A DNA stretch of 9,233 nucleotides from an uncultured Bacteroidales bacterium (lineage in GTDB: Bacteria; Bacteroidota; Bacteroidia; Bacteroidales; UBA932), in contig CALCUQ010000157.1 of NCBI GenBank assembly GCA_937906795.1, positions 1-9,233 on the forward strand, read 5' to 3'. Under the pieces are notes generated by a model. It ran no database searches and was not told the origin of the DNA. It was given only the letters and a program-made list of their open reading frames with translations. Below are positions 1-6,816 of this stretch, in pieces; within the stretch, counting starts at the first letter, position 1; each line of letters starts with the position of its first letter. The position numbers and the translations under genes are program-made.

Positions 1-862
1 GGATAAACATCTCAGAAGGATTTAAAATCTCTTCCAGACCATTTGAACACATTTGGTATACTGCTATCTCTGCAGTAGAGCCAAATCTGTTCTTTATACT
101 TCTGAGTATTCTGTATGAGTGTCTTGAGTCTCCTTCAAATTGCAGTACAACATCAACAATATGTTCAAGTACTTTAGGCCCTGCAAGGGTGCCGTCTTTG
201 GTTATATGGCCTATAAGTATAACAGGAACATTACTCTCTTTGGCATACCTTAACAGGGATGCGGCGCATTCTCTCACTTGAGAGACACTTCCGGCAGAAG
301 ACTCTATTATTCCAGAATAAATTGTTTGGATAGAGTCTATAACAAGCAGTTGAGGTGAAACCTCTTTTGCTTGAGTGAGAATATTTTCCAATGAAGTTTC
401 GGCAAGAACTATACAGTTATTGTGAGCTCCTCCAAGTCTGTCTGCCCTTAGTTTTATCTGTTTTGCACTCTCCTCTCCAGAGACATACAGTGTTTTTATG
501 GACTGGTTCTGCAGTGGTATCTGCAGGCTTAATGTAGATTTTCCAATTCCCGGTTCTCCTCCAACAAGTACAAGTGAACCTTTTACAATTCCCCCTCCAA
601 GCACCCTGTCAAGTTCAGTTGCTCCCAGAACAATCCTGCTCTCTGCAGATGCATCTATATTGGTAAGGGGTGTAGGTTTGTTGTTGGACGCATTTGTGAG
701 GAATGAGTGCATTCTGGATGTTGGATTATTGTCGGCAGAAGATTTGCTTACAATCTCTTCTACCATAGTGTTCCACTCTCCGCAGGCAGGACATTGTCCC
801 ATCCATTTTGAACTCTCATTTCCGCATGATGTGCAAAACCATGCTTTTTTAATCTTTGCCAT
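1..862 (-). CDS. radA: DNA repair/recombination ATPase RadA (Sms), C-terminus cut by window edge
   Basis: RadA is a RecA-like, DnaB-related ATPase that helps process branched recombination intermediates in the cytoplasm. The reverse strand translates without interruption from an ATG at 862 to the left edge, 287 residues. Visible in order are an N-terminal four-cysteine zinc finger (C10, C13, C24, C27, pattern CTSC...CPAC), a Walker A motif GGEPGIGKST at 101-110, a Walker B strand LLVID at 172-176, and the RadA-specific KNRFG motif at 257-261. The family is usually about 450 residues, so roughly the last 160, including the Lon-protease-like domain, lie outside the window. The ATG directly precedes the zinc finger, the normal start for this family. 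It is transcribed divergently from the hydrolase pair to its right. Identity is near certain. Confidence 0.96.
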   Translation of the reverse strand, partial: MAKIKKAWFCTSCGNESSKWMGQCPACGEWNTMVEEIVSKSSADNNPTSRMHSFLTNASNNKPTPLTNIDASAESRIVLGATELDRVLGGGIVKGSLVLVGGEPGIGKSTLSLQIPLQNQSIKTLYVSGEESAKQIKLRADRLGGAHNNCIVLAETSLENILTQAKEVSPQLLVIDSIQTIYSGIIESSAGSVSQVRECAASLLRYAKESNVPVILIGHITKDGTLAGPKVLEHIVDVVLQFEGDSRHSYRILRSIKNRFGSTAEIAVYQMCSNGLEEILNPSEMFI

Positions 863-877
863 AAAAACCCTTTTGTG

Positions 878-885
878 CAAATTTA
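878..885 (-). promoter_or_regulatory. Candidate radA promoter, -7 element
   Basis: On the minus strand these bases read TAAATTTG, an exact match to the Bacteroides -7 consensus TAnnTTTG. A TTTG (CAAA at 900-903 on the plus strand) lies 14 bases upstream, shorter than the usual spacing of about 19-21, so the -33 match is weak. Transcription would begin only about 10 bases before the radA ATG. This is inferred from sequence alone. Confidence 0.35.
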
Positions 886-895
886 TGATTATGCT

Positions 896-927
896 TTTAC
901 AAATGAAAATAAAATGAGTTATATTTG
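896..927 (+). promoter_or_regulatory. Candidate promoter of the exported hydrolase operon
   Basis: TATATTTG at 920-927 matches the Bacteroides -7 element TAnnTTTG exactly. A near-match to the -33 element (TTTA for TTTG, 896-899) sits 20 bases upstream, the expected spacing. Transcription would start near 933 and give a leader of about 40 bases before the ATG at 973. It is the best-formed promoter in the window. Confidence 0.5.
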
Positions 928-972
928 TATCTGCACTTGGAATGCGTAGAATAATATAAACAGTTTAAAAAT

Positions 973-2664
973 ATGAAGAAATTTATTTTAGGAACTTTGG
1001 CTGCTTTGATGCTTGGCGGAGTGTCATATGCACAACAACCAAAAGCAGAGGAAATTGCAGAAAAAATGGATGGTTATGTTAAGGAGATTGTTAAAACATG
1101 GCAACTTCCTGGTATGGCCGTAGCATTGTCTTTGGACAACAAGGTTATCATGTCTAAGGGTTACGGAGTAAAAGAGGTAACTCCAGAAGATGGTATTGGA
1201 TTTAGAGGTGTTAAAAAGAATACCGATATGTGCAGTGGTGGCGTAAGAGCAATTGCAAATGAAAACGGTGCACCAATTTTATCAAATACAGTATTCCAGA
1301 TTGGTAGTGTTTCAAAATCTTTCACCGCAACTGTTATGGGGCAGCTTATTGATGAGGGATTATTGAAATGGACAGATACAGTAAAGAACATACTTCCCGA
1401 TTTTGAGTATTATGATCCTTATGTAACAGCCAATATGCAGGTTATGGATGTTATGACTCACCGTACAGGATTGCAGGGGCAGGCTGGAACATATTTCCCA
1501 AATGTCGGTTATGATAGAGATGACATTTATCAGTTCTTAAAATATGTAAAACCGGTTTACAGTTTCAGAGGGGCGTATAAGTACAATAACTCTACATTTA
1601 TTATAGCAGAAAAACTTATAGAAAAGGTAACAGGCAAAACCTGGGAGCAAAATGTGCAGGAGAGGGTATTTGACAAGATAAAAATGCCAAGTTCATCTGT
1701 AAATGCAGATGGTTTTGCGGCATCTGTTGCAAATGTTGCTACTCCTCACGACTATTCATATACAACAGTTGAATTGGGCAAATCCCAATTTCCAGAGTTG
1801 GTAAAGACTCCACAGGAAACAAAAGGCGGTATTGTAGCACTTCCTTTATATGGAGATGAGCAAGCTCTTTGCTGGTTAACAGGTATTGGACCTGCTGGTA
1901 GCGTGAATTCTTCTGTAGATGATATGATCAGATATGCCCAAATGCATATGAACAATGGTTTTATTGTTGAGGCAAATGGTGATACTACAAGAGTGATGTC
2001 AGAAAATGCAACAAGACAGTTGCACAAGGGTTATAATATTACTTCTCAAGCCGACAACAGAACAACCCTTTATGCAAATTGTTGGTTTGTTGAGCAGAAT
2101 AACAGATACAGACTATATTTCCACACAGGAACAACCTGGGGCTTTACAGCTTTATGTTTCTTTGTTCCTGAGATTAAAGCGTGTGGTGTAATACTTGTTA
2201 ATGCAGAGGCTGGTGACAGACCAAGATATGCTGTAATGAACAAATTCATTGATATGGTAATAGGTGACCAGGATAAGGACTATAACAAGGAGTATTTTGA
2301 TGCGTGGATTGCCAATGCAGAAAAAGGATGGGCAGACAAACTTGCTAAAGAGGCTAAGGAAGAGACTTGTAATCAAAGCCCTATTTCTGACAAGGAGATA
2401 ATTGGAGAGTATTCTAAAGATGCTTTGTTTGGAAATGCAAAGATTACCAAAGAAAAAGGTGAGTTGTATATTGAGATTGGCAAAATGGGATTCAAAAACA
2501 AATTGCAACATATAAAAGATGGTGTATATCATTTCCGTAGTGATGGACATGCATTCCCATTAAAATTCACTTTAGATGAAACCGGCAAGAAGGTGAAAGG
2601 ATTTATGGTAGATTTCCAATACAAAGAAGAAGAGGGCTTTGGTGGCTGGACAAAAGTTAAATAG
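973..2664 (+). CDS. Exported serine hydrolase, beta-lactamase/S12 peptidase family
   Basis: This is a predicted exported serine hydrolase of the beta-lactamase-related (class C / S12) fold; the substrate is unknown. The 563-residue protein opens with a signal peptide (MKKF, hydrophobic core, likely cleavage after VSYA at about 20). The catalytic motifs are in the expected order: SVSK at 112-115 (nucleophile S112, K115), Y204-N-N206 as the Y-x-N motif, and HTG at 384-386 in place of KTG. Residues from about 475 to the end resemble the beta-rich C-terminal domain (DUF3471-like) often attached to such hydrolases. A segment of roughly 25 residues (about 72-98, including C87) before the SxxK strand looks like extra sequence compared with typical members. 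The next gene follows after 20 bases and is probably co-transcribed. The HTG motif and C-terminal domain suggest a peptidase or esterase role rather than antibiotic resistance, but this is inference. Confidence 0.9.
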   Translation: MKKFILGTLAALMLGGVSYAQQPKAEEIAEKMDGYVKEIVKTWQLPGMAVALSLDNKVIMSKGYGVKEVTPEDGIGFRGVKKNTDMCSGGVRAIANENGAPILSNTVFQIGSVSKSFTATVMGQLIDEGLLKWTDTVKNILPDFEYYDPYVTANMQVMDVMTHRTGLQGQAGTYFPNVGYDRDDIYQFLKYVKPVYSFRGAYKYNNSTFIIAEKLIEKVTGKTWEQNVQERVFDKIKMPSSSVNADGFAASVANVATPHDYSYTTVELGKSQFPELVKTPQETKGGIVALPLYGDEQALCWLTGIGPAGSVNSSVDDMIRYAQMHMNNGFIVEANGDTTRVMSENATRQLHKGYNITSQADNRTTLYANCWFVEQNNRYRLYFHTGTTWGFTALCFFVPEIKACGVILVNAEAGDRPRYAVMNKFIDMVIGDQDKDYNKEYFDAWIANAEKGWADKLAKEAKEETCNQSPISDKEIIGEYSKDALFGNAKITKEKGELYIEIGKMGFKNKLQHIKDGVYHFRSDGHAFPLKFTLDETGKKVKGFMVDFQYKEEEGFGGWTKVK

Positions 2665-2684
2665 AAAAATAATAAACAGACTAT

Positions 2685-3431
2685 ATGAAAAGATTTTTAT
2701 TGCTTGTAGCTGTCTGCTTGTTTACATTAAGCGGATATGCCCAAAAAATTGTAGGAGTTTCTTCTAACTCTACAGAGGTTGCATCTGCTCCTCTTACTTA
2801 TATCAATTCAATTAAGAGGGCTGGTGGTGTTCCATTGGTTATTCCAATGACAACAGATGAAAAACAGATTGAGGCTGTATTGAATGTAATAGATGCTCTT
2901 GTTATGACAGGTGGTGAGGATATTGATCCTCTAAAGTATTTTGGTGAGCAACCTCATCCAAATTTGGGAACAATTGTACCTTATAGAGATGAGTTTGACT
3001 ATAAACTTATAAGAATGGCAGTTGCCAAAGGTATCCCTGTTTTGGGAATTTGTAGAGGTGAGCAAATGCTTAATGTTGCATTTGGCGGAACACTTATCCA
3101 GGATATCCCAACTCAGGTAAAGGGCACTTTTGTAAAACATAGTCAAAAAGCACCAAGAAATTATGGAACTCATACCATTACAATTGAGAAAGGGAGCCAG
3201 CTGAACAAACTTTTGGGTGTTACAGAGGTGGCTGTGAATTCATATCACCATCAGGCTGTAAAAGATGTTGCTCCAGGCTTTAAAGTTACAGCTTATTCTA
3301 AAGATGGTGTTGTTGAGGCAATTGAAATGATTGGTAATCCAAAAGTTATGGGTGTGCAATTCCATCCTGAGGGATTTGTATCTACAGGTGATGATACATT
3401 TATAGGATTGTTCAAAATGTTGATTGAATAA
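2685..3431 (+). CDS. Exported gamma-glutamyl-gamma-aminobutyrate hydrolase-like peptidase (C26, PuuD-like)
   Basis: This is a class I glutamine-amidotransferase-fold hydrolase of peptidase family C26. The family cleaves gamma-glutamyl bonds, as PuuD does in putrescine breakdown. The 248-residue protein has the full catalytic set: nucleophile C123 in GICRGEQMLN, and H227 and E229 in GVQFHPEG. The family's VNSYHHQA segment is at 184-191. Unlike E. coli PuuD, which is cytoplasmic, it begins with a convincing signal peptide (MKRFLLLVAVCLFTLSGYA, cleavage near 19), so it likely acts in the periplasm or on the cell surface. The first residues after cleavage (KIVGVSSN) are the normal first strand of the fold, so the signal is an addition to a complete enzyme. 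It lies 20 bases after the S12 hydrolase gene and ends at a strong terminator. The real substrate is unknown: gamma-glutamyl peptides or peptidoglycan-derived gamma-D-Glu bonds are possible. Confidence 0.9.
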   Translation: MKRFLLLVAVCLFTLSGYAQKIVGVSSNSTEVASAPLTYINSIKRAGGVPLVIPMTTDEKQIEAVLNVIDALVMTGGEDIDPLKYFGEQPHPNLGTIVPYRDEFDYKLIRMAVAKGIPVLGICRGEQMLNVAFGGTLIQDIPTQVKGTFVKHSQKAPRNYGTHTITIEKGSQLNKLLGVTEVAVNSYHHQAVKDVAPGFKVTAYSKDGVVEAIEMIGNPKVMGVQFHPEGFVSTGDDTFIGLFKMLIE

Positions 3432-3456
3432 ATTGACTAAAAAGAATATGGCAAAT

Positions 3457-3487
3457 AAAAAACCTGAGTTTATGCTCAGGTTTTTTT
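3457..3487. terminator. Bidirectional Rho-independent terminator
   Basis: AAAAAACCTGAG (3457-3468) pairs with CTCAGGTTTTTT (3475-3486) around a six-base loop (TTTATG). The stem ends in a T run in both directions. On the plus strand it lies 25 bases after the stop of the C26 hydrolase. On the minus strand it begins one base after the stop of the PfkB kinase. It therefore serves both convergent units. Confidence 0.9.
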
Positions 3488-3488
3488 G

Positions 3489-4484
3489 TTACTCCTCTTT
3501 AATTCCCATTACTGCTCTAATCTCTTTTTTAGCTTGTTTCCATCGGGGAACATCTACTCTTGAGCCAATAACCTGGACAACTTGAGCAGATATAATTGAA
3601 CCAACCTGTCCGCAAACTTTAATAGGCATCCCTAATGAGTGGGCGTAAAGGAACCCGGCTGCATATATATCTCCGGCTCCTGTTGCATCAATTGCTTTCC
3701 CTGGCCATGGTTCTATAAAATGATACTCATCACCACTTTTTACCATTGACCCGTTAGGTCCTAATTTTACAACAGCAATTCTGGCAATTTTTGCAATCTC
3801 ATCCAGAGCCTCTCTTGGCTCTTTGCCGGTAAAATATTTTGATTCTGTTTCATTTGCAAACACTATGTCTACATAATTCTCCACTATATCGTGCAAGAAT
3901 GCAAGATTGCTTTCCACTACATTGTAGCTGGCCATATCAATTGAAATTATTGAACCTGCCTCTTTTGCCAACTCTACTGCCCTTCTTACCAAAGCGTGGT
4001 TTTGCACAAGATATCCTTCTATATGAAAATAATCATACCCTTTAAAGTATTCCGGTTTAAGGTCTTCTGCTGTTAGTTCAATAGCCGCTCCAAGATATGT
4101 GGCAAATGTTCTTTCGGCATTTGGGGCTGTAATGAATACAGTAGCCCTTCCGCTGCCTGCTTTTCCGGTAAGAAGTGTAGGTTTTATTCCTATATTTTCT
4201 TGACCTGTTTTAAAGAGTGATCCAAGTTCGTCATTGCCAATTTTGCCAATAAATCCGCTTGGCATTCCAAATATTGCTGTACCTGCCATTGTGTTGGCAG
4301 CAGAACCTCCTGGGACATATTCTACTCCCATAGGTTTAAGTACATTCCATATTTTGTTGCCGGTAGCCTCATCAACATGTTGCATACTTCCTTTTGGAAG
4401 ATGAAACTTGGTTAACATAGAATCGTCGGGGAGAACAGCCAGAATGTCTGTAAGGGCATTCCCTATACCTAATATAGATTTCAT
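3489..4484 (-). CDS. PfkB/ribokinase-family kinase, adenosine kinase-like
   Basis: This is a cytoplasmic ATP-dependent kinase of the PfkB family, which phosphorylates sugars or nucleosides. The 331-residue length is typical. Family signatures are present: GIGNALTDI at the N-terminus, GGSAANTM at 59-66 (first PfkB signature region), N211-E-T-E214 (the NxxE magnesium/phosphate motif), and DATGAGD at 266-272 with catalytic base D272 and the anion hole. The GNALTDI/GGSAANT type resembles proteins annotated as adenosine kinase in Bacteroidales, but PfkB substrates cannot be read safely from motifs, so ribose, fructose or another nucleoside remains possible. The ATG at 4484 gives the normal N-terminal strand. 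It is a single-gene unit, divergent from panC and ending at the shared terminator. No sequence oddities are seen. Confidence 0.9.
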   Translation of the reverse strand: MKSILGIGNALTDILAVLPDDSMLTKFHLPKGSMQHVDEATGNKIWNVLKPMGVEYVPGGSAANTMAGTAIFGMPSGFIGKIGNDELGSLFKTGQENIGIKPTLLTGKAGSGRATVFITAPNAERTFATYLGAAIELTAEDLKPEYFKGYDYFHIEGYLVQNHALVRRAVELAKEAGSIISIDMASYNVVESNLAFLHDIVENYVDIVFANETESKYFTGKEPREALDEIAKIARIAVVKLGPNGSMVKSGDEYHFIEPWPGKAIDATGAGDIYAAGFLYAHSLGMPIKVCGQVGSIISAQVVQVIGSRVDVPRWKQAKKEIRAVMGIKEE

Positions 4485-4529
4485 AAAAAGGGTGTAAAAT
4501 GAACAAATGAATTATTTTCTTATAATTTG

Positions 4530-4537
4530 CAAAGATA
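4530..4537 (-). promoter_or_regulatory. Candidate promoter of the PfkB kinase, -7 element
   Basis: The minus strand reads TATCTTTG, an exact TAnnTTTG match. Transcription would start near 4524 and give a leader of about 40 bases before the ATG at 4484. I see no clear TTTG at the -33 position, so this rests on the -7 match and its sensible placement. Confidence 0.4.
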
Positions 4538-4553
4538 GTATTTTTATTTTTTG

Positions 4554-4561
4554 TAGGTTTG
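4554..4561 (+). promoter_or_regulatory. Candidate promoter of the panC operon, -7 element
   Basis: TAGGTTTG matches TAnnTTTG exactly. A TTTG at 4526-4529 lies 24 bases upstream, slightly longer than the usual spacing. Transcription would begin near 4567, about 27 bases before the panC ATG at 4595. The -33 region would overlap the -7 element of the divergent kinase promoter. Confidence 0.4.
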
Positions 4562-4594
4562 CAGTTTGAATAGTTGTGAAAGATAATCAATAAT

Positions 4595-5431
4595 ATGATA
4601 GTAGCTAAAACATTACAGGACTTTATTGAGGCCAGAGAGGCTTTAAATAGTGGAAATGTGGGTTTTGTCCCAACCATGGGTGCGTTGCATCAGGGACATA
4701 TTTCATTGGTTGAGCAATCAGTTGCAAAATGTAAATATACAGTTGTAAGCATATTTGTAAACCCTACCCAGTTCAACAACCCTAATGATCTGGAGACATA
4801 TCCAAGAACATTGGAGGCAGATTGCATTCTGTTGGAAAAAAGTGGGGTGGACTTGGTTTTTGCTCCAAGAGTTATAGATATATATCCTGTTCCCGACAAC
4901 AGAGTATTTGATTTGGGCGGATTGGATTTGTGTGGAGAAGGTCCTCGCAGACCAGGTCATTTTAATGGAGTGGCTCAGGTTGTAACCAGACTTTTTGATA
5001 TTGTAAAGCCTGATTTTGCATTCTTTGGACAAAAAGATTTCCAGCAAGTGGCAATTGTAAAATACTTTACAAAACAATTGGGCTATCCTGTTGAAATTGT
5101 ACAATGCCCTACATTGAGAGAGGAAGACGGTTTGGCAAAAAGTTCCAGAAACACATTGCTTACACCTGCTCAAAGAGAGGCGGCACCTCATATTTACAGA
5201 TGTATTAAAGAAACTCCTATATTAATGGAATCTATGTCGCCTTCACAAGTGATTTCTCATTTGAAAGAGCAGATTGACAATAATAAAGAACTGGAGGTTG
5301 AGTACATTGAGCTGGTGGATGCAAACACACTAAAACCGGTGCAGGAGTGGTCAGATGCACAGGAGATTCAACTGTGGTGTGCTGTATATGCCGCACCTGT
5401 AAGATTAATTGATAATATTAAAGTGAAATAA
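4595..5431 (+). CDS. panC: Pantothenate synthetase (pantoate--beta-alanine ligase) PanC
   Basis: PanC is the cytoplasmic enzyme that condenses pantoate with beta-alanine, using ATP through a pantoyl-adenylate, to make pantothenate for CoA. The 278-residue length is normal. Diagnostic motifs are all present: PTMGALHQGH at 26-35 (the HxGH nucleotide-binding motif), VNPTQF at 55-60, RPGHFNGVAQVV at 119-130 (pantoate/beta-alanine pocket), FGQKDFQQ at 144-151, and DGLAKSSRN at 178-186 (the KMSKS-like loop). The ATG at 4595 starts directly at the first strand, and no better upstream start is seen. panD follows after three bases, so translation is probably coupled, and PanD supplies the beta-alanine PanC uses. 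It heads a four-gene plus-strand operon. Confidence 0.97.
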   Translation: MIVAKTLQDFIEAREALNSGNVGFVPTMGALHQGHISLVEQSVAKCKYTVVSIFVNPTQFNNPNDLETYPRTLEADCILLEKSGVDLVFAPRVIDIYPVPDNRVFDLGGLDLCGEGPRRPGHFNGVAQVVTRLFDIVKPDFAFFGQKDFQQVAIVKYFTKQLGYPVEIVQCPTLREEDGLAKSSRNTLLTPAQREAAPHIYRCIKETPILMESMSPSQVISHLKEQIDNNKELEVEYIELVDANTLKPVQEWSDAQEIQLWCAVYAAPVRLIDNIKVK

Positions 5432-5434
5432 TAT

Positions 5435-5785
5435 ATGTTGTTGGAAATTCTTAAATCTAAAATACACAGAGCTTGTGTAACAGAAGCAAACCTAAACTAC
5501 ATTGGCAGTATTACAATAGATGAAGACTTGGCAGATGCAGCAGGTTTATATGCAAATGAGAAAGTTACCATTGTAAATATAAACAATGGCGAAAGGGTTG
5601 ATACTTATGTTATTAAGGGAGAGAGAGGAAGCGGTAAAATATGTTTGAATGGTGCGGCGGCAAGAAAATTTGCAGTTGGAGATCTTGTGATTATTATGGC
5701 GTATGCACAAATGACTCCTCAAGAAGCCGAAACCTTTACTCCAAAAGTAGTTTTCCCAGATTCAGTTACAAACAAAATATTATAG
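5435..5785 (+). CDS. panD: Aspartate 1-decarboxylase PanD (pyruvoyl-dependent)
   Basis: PanD decarboxylates L-aspartate to beta-alanine, the second substrate of PanC. It is made as an inactive proenzyme that cleaves itself between G24 and S25; S25 becomes the pyruvoyl group. The 116-residue protein shows this site clearly (NYIGSITID, 21-29) together with K9, R54 and Y58, the residues known to line the active site in E. coli PanD, and the conserved LNGAAAR segment at 71-77. It starts three bases after the panC stop, and the membrane-protein gene starts seven bases after its own stop. Length and motifs are ordinary and it looks fully functional. Confidence 0.97.
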   Translation: MLLEILKSKIHRACVTEANLNYIGSITIDEDLADAAGLYANEKVTIVNINNGERVDTYVIKGERGSGKICLNGAAARKFAVGDLVIIMAYAQMTPQEAETFTPKVVFPDSVTNKIL

Positions 5786-5792
5786 AATATAA

Positions 5793-6806
5793 ATGGATGT
5801 AGACTCTAAAAAGAAATCTCCTGTTGTAAAAGTTATAAAATACCTTGCACTATTGTTGTTGGCGGGGTGGCTTCTTTATTTTTCTTTTAGAGAGGTAAAG
5901 TGGGGAGATTTTCTTGAGAGTCTGCGGGAGTGTAACTGGTGGTGGATTGTAGCCTCAATGGCAGTTGGTGTAATGGGATTCCTTGCCAGAGCATTGAGGT
6001 GGAGACTTTTAATGTTGCAATTGAATGATAAGGTTACAAAGAGGGAGGCTTTTGATGGTGTAAATATTGCCTATCTTACAAACTTTGCTTTTCCAAGAGC
6101 CGGAGAGGTGGCCAGATGTGGTGTAATTGCAAAAACAGGAAAAGTCTCTTTTGAGGGGGCTTTGGGAACAGTTGTTCTTGAGCGGGTGGTTGATCTGATC
6201 TGTCTTATGGTATGGGTGCTTGTGGTACTTTTAATAAGATGGCAGGAGTTTGGAATGTTTATGCAGGAGAATCTGTTTGCCCCTATCTTAGGCAAATTCA
6301 ATTCGGCAGTTTTGCCGGTTGCAATATTTATGGCTGTAACTCTTGCAGTCTGTTTTGCGTTATGGTACTTTAGAGCAAGTATCCTAAAAAATAAGCTTTT
6401 CGCAAAGGTTTATGGTGTTATTGTTGGCCTTAAAGACGGGTTGCTTACCGCATATAGAATGGAGAATAAAGGGATGTTTTTCCTGTATACTCTTATGTTG
6501 TGGGGAACCTATTGGGCAACAAGTATGTGTACAATATTGGCATTTCCTGCAGTGTCTGATCTTAATGCGGTTGATGCGCTGTTTCTGATGGTTATAGGTG
6601 GACTTGGATGGGTAGTTCCTGTGCAAGGGGGCTTGGGAGCTTACCATTACATAGTAAGCATTACCCTTGCAGGTGTTTATTCAATACCTCAGGCAACAGG
6701 TGTCATATTTGCAACAATCTCTCACGAGGCTCAAGCACTTACTATGATTATATGTGGTTTTATATCACTGGTAAGTATAAGTCTGCAGACCAAGAAAAAA
6801 AACTAA
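5793..6806 (+). CDS. Integral membrane protein, LPG-synthase transmembrane domain / flippase-like family
   Basis: This 337-residue inner-membrane protein belongs to the lysylphosphatidylglycerol-synthase TM region family (UPF0104/AglD-like). Members include the flippase half of MprF and stand-alone proteins of mostly unknown function. About seven hydrophobic segments can be seen, near 15-32, 49-67, 130-149, 172-193, 228-251, 263-295 and 302-331. Family signatures are FPRAGEVAR at 100-108, GTVVLERVVD at 125-134, and the P275-VQGGLGAYH segment in the C-terminal half. The short N-terminus is basic (KKK at 6-8) and the C-terminus ends in KKK. There is no catalytic LPG-synthase (GNAT-like) domain, so lipid lysylation by this protein alone is not expected; lipid or lipid-linked sugar translocation is the likelier role. 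It lies seven bases after panD and ten before malQ, within the operon. Confidence 0.9.
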   Translation: MDVDSKKKSPVVKVIKYLALLLLAGWLLYFSFREVKWGDFLESLRECNWWWIVASMAVGVMGFLARALRWRLLMLQLNDKVTKREAFDGVNIAYLTNFAFPRAGEVARCGVIAKTGKVSFEGALGTVVLERVVDLICLMVWVLVVLLIRWQEFGMFMQENLFAPILGKFNSAVLPVAIFMAVTLAVCFALWYFRASILKNKLFAKVYGVIVGLKDGLLTAYRMENKGMFFLYTLMLWGTYWATSMCTILAFPAVSDLNAVDALFLMVIGGLGWVVPVQGGLGAYHYIVSITLAGVYSIPQATGVIFATISHEAQALTMIICGFISLVSISLQTKKKN

Positions 6807-6816
6807 GCAAAATTAT

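Noticed and set aside
498..917. Plus-strand 139-codon open frame
   Set aside because: It lies antisense to radA, which has all its motifs on the minus strand; the translated product shows no family signature.
2152..2550. Minus-strand 132-codon open frame inside the S12 hydrolase gene
   Set aside because: It is antisense to a well-supported gene and has no recognisable motif.
973..2664. An antibiotic-resistance beta-lactamase
   Set aside because: The protein is far longer than AmpC-type enzymes, has HTG rather than KTG, and carries an extra C-terminal domain; this fits the broad S12 serine-hydrolase group better.
4372..4677. Minus-strand 101-codon frame spanning the kinase-panC gap
   Set aside because: It overlaps the coding starts of both genes and covers both candidate promoters, and its sequence is unlike any known protein.
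5024..5047. PanC motif reads FGQKDFQQ rather than the FGEKDFQQ of E. coli
   Set aside because: Glutamine at this position also occurs in other PanC proteins, so it is ordinary variation rather than a lost catalytic residue.
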